A stretch of DNA of 11,964 nt. Source: CAXCDZ01 sp963981525 (GTDB lineage Bacteria; Patescibacteriota; Microgenomatia; UBA1400; UBA12108). Position numbers and translations under genes: made by a program. Positions within the stretch are counted from its first letter, which is position 1; each line of letters begins with the position of its first letter. The stretch is taken from contig CAXCDZ010000024.1 in NCBI GenBank assembly GCA_963981525.1, positions 1 through 11,964 of the forward strand, read 5' to 3'. The notes below the pieces were generated by a model, which was given only the letters and a program-made list of their open reading frames with translations, ran no database searches and was not told the DNA's origin. Positions 1 through 5,210 of this stretch are shown in pieces.

Positions 1-276
1 TCCATATCCCTCCAGCACAAACTCCGACAGCTCCCCTCCATCTCCCTTTCCCAGTCCCCTATCAATCGCCCGCTCTATATTGACGTTAGGCATATTAGCT
101 GCCCTTGCTCTCTCAATTGCCAGGCGCAAAGAAAAATTAATCTCAGGGTCACCCGATCCACCCTTCTTGACTGCGACCGCGATTACCGTCGCTAACTTCG
201 TAAAAATATTCCCTCGCTTTGCGTCCATCGCCGCTTTTTTGTGCTTGATCGTACTCCATTTACTGTGGCCTGACAT
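1..276 (-). CDS. yebC: YebC/PmpR-family protein, N-terminal part (cut by window edge)
   Basis: The gene starts with ATG at 276 and runs off the window after 92 codons, so only the N-terminal third or so is visible. The start MSGHSKWSTIKHKKAAMDAK is the hallmark opening of the family. It is followed by RGNIFTKLATVIAVAVKKGG, then DPEINFSLRLAIERARAANM, PNVNIERAI and the glycine-rich GLGKGDGGELSEF. YebC/PmpR proteins were long annotated as transcriptional regulators; more recent work on the family ties members to translation through proline-rich stretches, so the role here is best left as nucleic-acid or ribosome-associated. No Shine-Dalgarno is present; a TAGAAT hexamer ends 7 nt before the start. 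The gene diverges from the TPR gene at 342 with a 65-bp shared spacer. Family assignment is very secure. Confidence 0.96.
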   Translation of the reverse strand, partial: MSGHSKWSTIKHKKAAMDAKRGNIFTKLATVIAVAVKKGGSGDPEINFSLRLAIERARAANMPNVNIERAIDRGLGKGDGGELSEFVLEGYG

Positions 277-283
277 ATTCAAT

Positions 284-289
284 ATTCTA
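284..289 (-). promoter_or_regulatory. -10 box of yebC, start codon 7 nt away
   Basis: On the minus strand TAGAAT lies exactly 7 nt before the ATG at 276, where a transcript would begin at or next to the start codon. The -35 region is weak (GTGTGA at a 17-nt spacing). There is no Shine-Dalgarno sequence. Inferred from sequence alone. Confidence 0.5.
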
Positions 290-298
290 CCACTCCCC

Positions 299-327
299 TT
301 GACAACTCACACTATTCTTCGCATAAT
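299..327 (+). promoter_or_regulatory. Sigma70-type promoter of the TPR gene
   Basis: A perfect -35 TTGACA (299-304), a 17-nt spacer and CATAAT (322-327) form the best promoter of the window. The predicted transcript start is near 334, leaving a leader of only about 8 nt before the ATG at 342, with no Shine-Dalgarno. The -10 lies inside the palindrome at 314-335. The TTGACA also overlaps the region upstream of yebC on the other strand. Confidence 0.75.
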
Positions 328-335
328 GCGAGAAT
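314..335. promoter_or_regulatory. Inverted repeat covering the -10 box, possible operator
   Basis: The left arm ATTCTTCGCA (314-323) and right arm TGCGAGAAT (327-335) are complementary apart from one extra base in the left arm, and enclose TAA. The repeat covers the -10 hexamer of the TPR gene and its predicted transcription start, a position where a repressor dimer would block initiation. It is too short of U residues to act as a terminator. Operator function is inference. Confidence 0.4.
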
Positions 336-341
336 AACAAA

Positions 342-977
342 ATGCAAGATATAGTACGCTCAGCCATCAATGCTTCACTCGCCTGTAACTGGGAAGAAGC
401 CATCGACCTCAACCTTCAAGTTCTTGCTAATAATCCAGATGATATCGGCGCTCTCAACCGCCTCGCCCGTGCCTACACCGAACTAGATCAAAAAACATCA
501 GCCAAAGAAATCTACCAGAGAGTCCTCACGATTGACAAATTTAACTCAATCGCCCTCAAATCCCTCAAGATGCTACCCAACAAAAACAGCGTTGTCGACA
601 AAGTCATTATCGAAGAAGACTTCATCGAAGAACTCGGGATAACCAAAACTGTCAAGTTAACCAAACTCGCCAGCAAAAACATTCTCCTTACCCTCTACTG
701 CAAAGAGCCACTCACTCTCAAGCCACGCGCACGCCTAGTCTCAATCGAACGATCAGATGGGGCCAGAATCGGCTCACTTCCAGATGATCTCTCTCTAAGA
801 ATTGGCAAACTCATCAAAGCAAGCTACGCCTACAAAGCATGTATCAAATCCGCCACAGACAACACAGTCACGATCTTTATGCGCGAGGTCAAAAGACCCT
901 CTCGCATCACTGCCTCCCCTTCCTTCGCACCCAATCTCAAACTCAAAGACCTCCGCAAACGCAGAAAACATAAATAA
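342..977 (+). CDS. TPR-repeat protein with an uncharacterised C-terminal domain
   Basis: The 211-residue protein opens with two tetratricopeptide-like helical pairs. Residues about 8-40 contain the pattern NWEEAIDLNLQVLANNPDD, and residues 41-75 contain ALNRLARAYTELDQKTSAKE followed by IYQRVLTIDKFNSIAL. Such repeats normally mediate protein-protein contacts. Residues about 98-195 form a mixed strand/helix domain. It includes VSIERSDGARIGSLPDDLS and RIGKLIKASYAYKACI, which recall a small beta-barrel of the HIRAN type, but I would not assign it firmly. The C-terminus is strongly basic (LKDLRKRRKHK), which fits nucleic-acid or ribosome binding. There is no signal peptide or membrane segment. Its own strong promoter lies immediately upstream; structured element A begins 29 nt after the stop. 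Function unknown. Confidence 0.85.
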   Translation: MQDIVRSAINASLACNWEEAIDLNLQVLANNPDDIGALNRLARAYTELDQKTSAKEIYQRVLTIDKFNSIALKSLKMLPNKNSVVDKVIIEEDFIEELGITKTVKLTKLASKNILLTLYCKEPLTLKPRARLVSIERSDGARIGSLPDDLSLRIGKLIKASYAYKACIKSATDNTVTIFMREVKRPSRITASPSFAPNLKLKDLRKRRKHK

Positions 978-1005
978 TTATTCCAAGTGTCTCTCAATCA
1001 CTGCC

Positions 1006-1122
1006 GTTGCATATACTCTCACTAAGTTGTAGATTTTTCGCAGGCTGACGAGCCGAGAACAAAGGCAGATTTTTCAGCAGAAAAATACTGGTGGTCTACG
1101 TTTAGGGAGATGTGTATGCAAC
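1006..1122 (+). ncRNA. Structured repeat element, copy A (candidate structured RNA)
   Basis: An 11-bp outer helix (1006-1016 with 1112-1122, one T-G wobble) encloses the conserved strand CTCACTAAGTTG (1018-1029) facing CGTTTAGGGAG (1099-1109). These two strands also pair apart from one A-G mismatch and two wobbles. Inside, GTAGA (1029-1033) pairs with TCTAC (1095-1099). Hairpin 1 is GGCT/AGCC around GACG (1043-1054). Hairpin 2 is ATTTTTC/GAAAAAT around AGCA (1069-1086). Copy B at 3116-3243 has the same blocks in the same order with different but still complementary helices. The wobble pairs make the + strand the better folding strand. It sits between the 3' ends of two convergent genes. It could be a 3'-UTR RNA element, a small RNA, or a REP-like palindromic repeat. 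I recognise no known class. Confidence 0.75.
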
Positions 1123-1141
1123 AAAATGCGTGATTGATTAC

Positions 1142-2041
1142 CTAAAACAATTCCTCCGCACTCCTCCCCAGCTCCACCACAATCTCAGCCCGATACTCAC
1201 TCGTGTCTCCCCTTACGATATTCTCCCACCCAAACCACGAATAGAGCAGCTTCTGCATTCTCCCTGCCTGCTCCTCAGTCAACTCGTTAGATAACGTAAC
1301 GCGCACATCTTCTTCTTGTCCTGTATCTCCCCGTACCGCGATCACCGATAACCCAGTGTTCCCAAAAAAACTCGAGACATCACTCGCCAGACCCACGATC
1401 CCACTCTTATTAATCACAGCCACTCCCAGTCCTTCTCCTCCTACTCCCCAGTCAAGCACTCGCTTACCGAGGAATTGCTGCAATCTCCCTTCCTGGTATT
1501 CATACTCATCACGCTCATTGGTAGTGAGCACCCCAGCTCTCGTAAGCTCCTCTTTCTCCACTCTTTTCTCAACATAACTCGCGCTTCTCAAGAGCATTAA
1601 GAGCGCATCTAGTCTCTCCACACTACTCACCTTGCTTCCTTGTAGGATCACTCTCCACAGTCCCTTTTTGTAGCCTGCTTTTTCTCCCTCTAGCTCAATA
1701 TAGCTCATGATCGGCACCTTCATAAAACCCTGGACCTTCTGCCTCGTAAACTCACCAGATTTCCCCTCGTACGACCCTAGTTTGTACAGATCTCCGATCT
1801 TATAACTCCCCACAGAACGTGACGAGATCATCAGGTCTCTCGGCCAGTCCAGTACCACTATCTCTTTTTCTTCTGGGTCAAACGACAAGAACTCGACCTC
1901 ACCCCCACTACTTGCCACCACTAGATTATATCGATAGTTCTGTCCCAGTATTTGTGAGCTATATACCTGCTCCTTCCCCCACAGCAAGAGTACAGCTCCC
2001 ACTACTACCCCAATCACTAGATTCCGATATTTATTTTCCAC
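1142..2041 (-). CDS. Membrane-anchored LCP/LytR_C-like protein
   Basis: This 299-residue protein has one N-terminal membrane anchor (residues about 7-22, VIGVVVGAVLLLW) with a short basic inside segment. Residues 51-72 (FLSFDPEEKEIVVLDWPRDL) resemble the core strand and SIPRD-type motif of LytR-CpsA-Psr proteins, which transfer glycopolymers to the cell wall. The catalytic arginine-rich remainder of that domain is not evident and the region is short. Residues about 206-294 (beginning VAVINKSGIVGLASDVSSFF) match the LytR C-terminal domain. It is therefore probably a reduced envelope protein of this family rather than a proven transferase. The start is GTG at 2041, chosen because no in-frame ATG fits and because TAGCAT lies 6 nt upstream. 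It follows the 66-residue gene by 33 nt. Confidence 0.7.
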   Translation of the reverse strand: MENKYRNLVIGVVVGAVLLLWGKEQVYSSQILGQNYRYNLVVASSGGEVEFLSFDPEEKEIVVLDWPRDLMISSRSVGSYKIGDLYKLGSYEGKSGEFTRQKVQGFMKVPIMSYIELEGEKAGYKKGLWRVILQGSKVSSVERLDALLMLLRSASYVEKRVEKEELTRAGVLTTNERDEYEYQEGRLQQFLGKRVLDWGVGGEGLGVAVINKSGIVGLASDVSSFFGNTGLSVIAVRGDTGQEEDVRVTLSNELTEEQAGRMQKLLYSWFGWENIVRGDTSEYRAEIVVELGRSAEELF

Positions 2042-2047
2042 TTATCT

Positions 2048-2053
2048 ATGCTA
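2048..2053 (-). promoter_or_regulatory. -10-like hexamer before the LCP-like gene
   Basis: TAGCAT on the minus strand ends 6 nt before the GTG at 2041. It is a weak match to TATAAT (4 of 6) with no clear -35, listed because its position repeats the pattern of the other genes and supports the GTG start. Confidence 0.3.
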
Positions 2054-2074
2054 ACACAATATCAATCACTCCAA

Positions 2075-2275
2075 TTACCTCCCTACGGCAACACCTTTTT
2101 TTGTTGCAGGCTTACCTTTTTCCTCAATAAAAGTTGGAGTTGGCAAACAATACTCTTTGGCAACCTCTAGCGCTTCTGCAATGTTATTGGCAGGTGCACC
2201 GTGCATACCGTCAATTCCTTTGTTTATTTCTCCATGCTCACTTGATAGTATAACAATGTTAATCTCTTTTGTCAT
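2075..2275 (-). CDS. Small conserved-looking protein, function unknown (66 aa)
   Basis: I do not recognise this protein. It begins MTKEINIVILSSEHGEINKG, giving one hydrophobic strand, then a Gly/His-rich loop (GIDGMHGAPANN), then a helix (AEALEVAKEYCLP) and a basic tail (EKGKPATKKGVAVGR). It has no signal peptide or membrane segment and only one cysteine. Coding potential is supported by a well-placed AAGGAG ribosome-binding site 5 nt before the ATG, the only clear one in the window. Position is also supportive, between rluA-type (53 nt upstream) and the LCP-like gene (33 nt downstream) on the same strand. Likely co-transcribed with the pseudouridine synthase gene. Confidence 0.65.
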   Translation of the reverse strand: MTKEINIVILSSEHGEINKGIDGMHGAPANNIAEALEVAKEYCLPTPTFIEEKGKPATKKGVAVGR

Positions 2276-2280
2276 ATTTA

Positions 2281-2286
2281 CTCCTT
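2281..2286 (-). promoter_or_regulatory. Shine-Dalgarno site AAGGAG of the 66-aa gene
   Basis: AAGGAG on the minus strand is followed by 5 nt (TAAAT) and the ATG at 2275. It is the only canonical Shine-Dalgarno seen in front of any gene here and sets this start. Confidence 0.75.
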
Positions 2287-2328
2287 ACTACTATTTATCA
2301 GGCATTCCCACCATTATCCCATACTTCG

Positions 2329-3087
2329 TCAACTCCTGAGATATTTCTCTGCCTCCCACTCCGGCAGACTCTCCCAGCTCACGCGCTCCCCACTATCTGG
2401 ATGAGTGATTGTGAGCTTGACGGCATGGAGCATCATTCGTCCTGTCCATTTGAGATCCTCCCGACTCCTCTTCCTCCCCGCATAGACCTTATCCCCCACA
2501 ATCGCATGCCCTAGATGGCGCGCATGTACGCGGATCTGGTGCATCCTCCCAGTATGAGGCGAGAATCGTACGAGCGAGAACCCCTCATACCCAGTTGACT
2601 TAACTCTCATCTCAGCCGGGAACTCCCAACTCGCATACTCCTTCTCCACCACGTATCCTGTCCTACTCTCCCTCCCATCCTCCCGCACCCCCATCATCTT
2701 CCGATCATGCTTTGCACGCCCTATAGGCAGGTCAATTATGCCGCTCTTGGGCTCCCAGATACCGTGGGTCAGTGCGATGTACTCCTTCTTGGTCTCTCTC
2801 TCCTTAAACTGGCGCAGTAGCTCCACAAAGGCTCTAGGAGTCTTAGCCAGGATCATCACACCCGAGGTTGCTTTGTCCAGTCTATGCACGAGTCCATCTC
2901 GTTTACGGAAATACTCCAGATCCTCCTCACTCACCTCATCTTGCTTGACATTATCCTTATCAATTCTCTCTCGATTCCAGTCTTGGACAGTCTCAACCTT
3001 GACCGTATCAGCACAGTTTGAGACCACACCCATCGGCTTGTTAACTACTACGATCTCATCATCCTCATAGATTACTTTGATTTCCAT
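2329..3087 (-). CDS. RluA-family RNA pseudouridine synthase
   Basis: The enzyme converts specific uridines in rRNA or tRNA to pseudouridine. The 252-residue protein shows the family core. It opens with IYEDDEIVVVNKPMGVV (residues 6-22). The catalytic motif HRLDKATSG follows, with the nucleophile Asp71. Later come KKEYIALTHG, the PHTGRMHQIRVHARHLGHAI motif and GDKVYAG near the C-terminus. There is no N-terminal S4 domain, so it is the short RluA-like form. An acidic, charged stretch (about 28-62) between the NKP motif and the catalytic motif is longer than usual. The target uridine cannot be told from sequence, so no symbol is given. The start ATG at 3087 lies 6 nt after a TAAAAT hexamer. Co-oriented with the 66-residue gene downstream. 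Confidence 0.95.
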   Translation of the reverse strand: MEIKVIYEDDEIVVVNKPMGVVSNCADTVKVETVQDWNRERIDKDNVKQDEVSEEDLEYFRKRDGLVHRLDKATSGVMILAKTPRAFVELLRQFKERETKKEYIALTHGIWEPKSGIIDLPIGRAKHDRKMMGVREDGRESRTGYVVEKEYASWEFPAEMRVKSTGYEGFSLVRFSPHTGRMHQIRVHARHLGHAIVGDKVYAGRKRSREDLKWTGRMMLHAVKLTITHPDSGERVSWESLPEWEAEKYLRS

Positions 3088-3093
3088 ACCTAC

Positions 3094-3099
3094 ATTTTA
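3094..3099 (-). promoter_or_regulatory. -10 box of the pseudouridine synthase gene
   Basis: TAAAAT on the minus strand ends 6 nt before the ATG at 3087. A possible -35 is TTGTGC (3115-3120) with a short 15-nt spacer. It overlaps the left outer arm of element B, so folding or protein binding at that element could affect this promoter. Predicted mRNA is leaderless. Confidence 0.5.
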
Positions 3100-3115
3100 C
3101 AACATTTTACTTGTG

Positions 3116-3243
3116 CACAAGGCGTACCCGTGCTCACTAAGTTGCCAGGCCTGCGCAGAGCGACGGCTCGAGCATGCAGGTGAATTTGCCAGCAGGCAAA
3201 TATTACCGGCTGTAGCGTTTAGGGAGTGCGGGTACGCCTTGTG
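3116..3243 (+). ncRNA. Structured repeat element, copy B (candidate structured RNA)
   Basis: A perfect 15-bp outer helix (3116-3130 with 3229-3243) is followed by two wobble pairs (TG/TG). The same conserved strands as copy A come next: CTCACTAAGTTG (3133-3144) and CGTTTAGGGAG (3216-3226). Hairpin 1 is GAGC/GCTC around GACG (3158-3169), enclosed by CCTGC/GCAGG (3150-3154 with 3176-3180). Hairpin 2 is ATTTGCC/GGCAAAT around AGCA (3184-3201). Outer helix and both hairpins differ in sequence from copy A yet keep pairing, while loops and junction strands are identical. Its right arm overlaps the last codons and stop of the lspA-like gene on the other strand, and its left arm reaches the rluA-type promoter. 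Role unknown. Confidence 0.78.
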
Positions 3244-3596
3244 AGAGCAAGTATATATGTTGTCACTCCTCCTACTATCAAATAATCCGCAAGATTATTG
3301 CTCACCAGGCCCAGCAAGCTCCAGTAGTCTGGCACTCCACCCCAAACCATCCTACTGATCACATTCGCCGATCCTCCGACCAGAACCATTAACAATCCAA
3401 TCGACCTCTCACGCAAGTACCAGTACAGAACCCCAGCGAGTCCCAGCACGATCCAGAGATCAGAGACGACCCATCCCCCACTCACCCCCAGATTAATTAC
3501 CGCATTATTACCGCCTACACTCCAATACTTAAGAGATAAATCAACCACTCCGGCCACTACAACCAACAACCCTCTCTTACTTACCACTCTTTGCAC
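3219..3596 (-). CDS. lspA: LspA-like signal peptidase II (short, divergent)
   Basis: Signal peptidase II is an inner-membrane aspartyl protease that removes the signal peptide of prolipoproteins. This 125-residue version is shorter than the usual 150-170. Four hydrophobic segments are visible. Family landmarks are DLSLKYW (Asp19, in place of DQxTK), GGSANVISRMVWGGVPDYW (Asp90) and NNLADYLIVGGV (Asp104); Asp90 and Asp104 sit where the catalytic pair is expected. The normally conserved Asp of the GNxxDR motif is replaced (NVISR). The start is GTG at 3596, or GTG at 3587, both inside the upstream zinc-finger gene, implying translational coupling. The C-terminal residues and the TAA stop are encoded inside element B. 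Identification rests on these motifs plus the lgt-like neighbour. Confidence 0.7.
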   Translation of the reverse strand: MQRVVSKRGLLVVVAGVVDLSLKYWSVGGNNAVINLGVSGGWVVSDLWIVLGLAGVLYWYLRERSIGLLMVLVGGSANVISRMVWGGVPDYWSLLGLVSNNLADYLIVGGVTTYILALTRRTRTP

Positions 3597-3933
3597 ATTC
3601 CAGACATAGTTCTGCGGTAGGATTGATCTTTAATCGATCCGTATCCACCATTTTCTTGCACGCTGTGCACTGCCCAAAGCTCCCATCCTCAACGCGTTTC
3701 ATCGCTGACCTCACGTGCCCAAGTGCCTCCTCAGTCTTCACGCTCAGCGCCTTACTCCTAGCATGCCCTTCTTGCTCTGCGGCCTCCGTATCATCACTTG
3801 CATTATCATTTAGTCGGGCTTGATCACTAAAAGGATCTTCTTTTAGAAGCTGCCTTTTACGCTTAATTAGATCCTTCTCACGTGCCCGAAAATACTCAAG
3901 AACTGGCTTAAGAAGATTTTTTGGATACTGCAT
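3577..3933 (-). CDS. DksA/TraR-type C4 zinc-finger protein
   Basis: The 118-residue protein has a charged coiled-coil-like N-terminal half (YFRAREKDLIKRKRQLLKED and onward), an acidic linker, a second helix, and a C-terminal zinc finger. The finger begins GSFGQCTACKKMVDTDRLKI and ends LCLECAKSGK. The four cysteines are at 89, 92, 110 and 113 (C-x2-C-x17-C-x2-C), as in the DksA/TraR family, which binds the RNA polymerase secondary channel. An acidic pair at a coiled-coil tip comparable to DksA is not certain, so regulatory activity is inferred. Its ATG overlaps the stop of the lgt-like gene (TAATG) and its end overlaps the lspA-like start, making it the middle gene of a coupled three-gene operon. 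Confidence 0.88.
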   Translation of the reverse strand: MQYPKNLLKPVLEYFRAREKDLIKRKRQLLKEDPFSDQARLNDNASDDTEAAEQEGHARSKALSVKTEEALGHVRSAMKRVEDGSFGQCTACKKMVDTDRLKINPTAELCLECAKSGK

Positions 3934-4670
3934 TATTTACCTTCCCTTTTTTTCTTATTACGTAACCATTGTACTACGCTCACCTTGACTCCCCGCACTC
4001 TCCCCATCACGATCAGTATCGAGGTAAGTAATGCCAGAGTCAACGCCATCACCATCCACCAATTAGCTGCAATGATCGAGACTCCCAGATAATACACCGC
4101 CACCATACCAGAGAAAACTAGCATCGCTAGCCCGTCTTGTGCCACGCTATTCTCACCTTTGTACCATGTATAAAAGCGAAAGTTCTTCCGCACCATCGTA
4201 ACTATCACAAACTGGATCAAACTCCATACAATCCAGATAGCATCCCCCGGCAACTCACCTCGGTTAAGCAGTAGTCCAATCGAGCCAAACACCAGTACCA
4301 AGCTCAGTGTCACCGCTAGAGAATCCAGTGTCCTCCAGATCTCCCACTCCTTAACCTGCACAAATTTAGCTATCACTACTCCCGCACTCACGATTCCCAC
4401 CCCATAACTCATCCCCGGCTTGCTTAATATAGACATCATCTCTGCCCATCCACCCAGCTCCGCAAAATGAGTGAGTACGTACCCCACTCTCCCAAATATA
4501 AAAAAAGCAAACGTCGCAAGAAAATACCCATCAAACAGCGAGATTTCTGGCAAGTTTTCGTCTCTCCCCATCTTCCACCACCAGTAGAGTCCCGCAACCC
4601 ACGCCAGCATCATCATTACTCCCATCGAATATATTCTTACCGGACCTAACTTGAGTAGTATTGGCAGCAT
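3933..4670 (-). CDS. lgt: Lgt-like prolipoprotein diacylglyceryl transferase, key residues changed
   Basis: Lgt transfers diacylglycerol to the lipobox cysteine of prolipoproteins in the membrane. This 245-residue protein has about seven hydrophobic segments. The family order is present: LGPVRIYSMGVMMMLAW (8-24, like the YWYG start), FGRVGYVLTHF (59-69), PGMSYGVGIVSAGVV (85-99) and VFGSIGLLLNRGELPG (127-142). However, the SFHGG histidine is replaced by Gly (SYGVG), and in the FGRIGNF motif the catalytic Arg is Ser130 and Asn is Leu133. The C-terminal Arg motif is not recognisable. So it is an Lgt-fold protein of doubtful activity, or a divergent lineage-specific enzyme. ATG at 4670 follows TACAAT by 6 nt; first gene of the operon. 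Confidence 0.68.
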   Translation of the reverse strand: MLPILLKLGPVRIYSMGVMMMLAWVAGLYWWWKMGRDENLPEISLFDGYFLATFAFFIFGRVGYVLTHFAELGGWAEMMSILSKPGMSYGVGIVSAGVVIAKFVQVKEWEIWRTLDSLAVTLSLVLVFGSIGLLLNRGELPGDAIWIVWSLIQFVIVTMVRKNFRFYTWYKGENSVAQDGLAMLVFSGMVAVYYLGVSIIAANWWMVMALTLALLTSILIVMGRVRGVKVSVVQWLRNKKKREGK

Positions 4671-4676
4671 ATCTTG

Positions 4677-4706
4677 ATTGTACTACATAGGTTACCGCGC
4701 CCCCAA
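4677..4706 (-). promoter_or_regulatory. Promoter of the lgt-dksA-lspA operon
   Basis: On the minus strand the -10 TACAAT (4677-4682) ends 6 nt before the ATG at 4670. The -35 candidate is TTGGGG (4701-4706) at an 18-nt spacing. There is no Shine-Dalgarno. It shares a 71-bp spacer with the divergent YdjM-like gene. Confidence 0.5.
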
Positions 4707-4728
4707 CGTAGCTACATGCGAAGTGGGG

Positions 4729-4734
4729 TATACT
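4729..4734 (+). promoter_or_regulatory. -10 box of the YdjM-like gene
   Basis: TATACT is followed by exactly 7 nt and the ATG at 4742; no Shine-Dalgarno and no good -35 at 16-18 nt. Predicted start of transcription coincides with the start codon. Confidence 0.5.
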
Positions 4735-4741
4735 ATTTCTT

Positions 4742-5209
4742 ATGCTCTCTATCTCACACACGCTAGCAGGTGCCGCGATCGCCTATCACACCCAGGATCC
4801 ACTTATTGCCACTCCCCTCATTCTCGCTTCCCACTATCTTCTGGATGCTGTTCCCCACTGGGACGCAGGCACGGGCCTAAGTAACGGTGACAAAACCGTC
4901 AAGTCTGCCATTCTCCAGGAGATTCCTGATCTCGCCCTCTCCGGAATCCTCGTTCTCATCTTTTTCCCCCCGAGCCTCGATACATTTTCCTCACTCTCCT
5001 CTATCGTTCAGTATGCCCCGTTCTGGGGAGCATTTATCGCACTGATTCCCGATTTTCTAGAGGCTCCACGTAATTTTCTCAAATGGGAACCCAAATGGCT
5101 TTCGCCTATCAATCGCTTCCACCACTCCTTCCACAACTCTATTCCACGCATGCTAGATGGTCTTGCTCCTCAATTCTTACTTCTCATTTTGATCTGGATG
5201 ACTCGCTAA
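4742..5209 (+). CDS. YdjM-like (LexA-binding/hydrolase-like) integral membrane protein
   Basis: This 155-residue protein belongs to the YdjM/DUF457 type of small membrane proteins, often labelled membrane-bound metal-dependent hydrolase without proven activity. The signature is SHTLAGAAIAY near the N-terminus (His6) and HYLLDAVPHWD (His31, Asp35, His39, Asp41), with a second polar cluster RFHHSFHN (about residues 125-132). These His/Asp residues could bind metal. Hydrophobic segments lie at about 20-33, 63-77, 91-105 and 141-153. The stop at 5209 is one base from the stop of the convergent small ORF. Its divergent neighbour is the lgt-like operon, but a shared function is not shown. Confidence 0.8.
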   Translation: MLSISHTLAGAAIAYHTQDPLIATPLILASHYLLDAVPHWDAGTGLSNGDKTVKSAILQEIPDLALSGILVLIFFPPSLDTFSSLSSIVQYAPFWGAFIALIPDFLEAPRNFLKWEPKWLSPINRFHHSFHNSIPRMLDGLAPQFLLLILIWMTR

Positions 5210-5210
5210 A

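Noticed and set aside
1043..1060. CTGACGA followed by GAGAAC in element A resembles a hammerhead ribozyme core.
   Set aside because: Copy B lacks the CUGANGA core at the same place while keeping the hairpin, so it is a coincidence of the stem sequence.
1006..1122. Element A as an integron attC site because its outer arms are GTTGC...GCAAC.
   Set aside because: The arms do not fit the GTTRRRY/RYYYAAC cores, copy B has quite different arms, and no integrase is present in the window.
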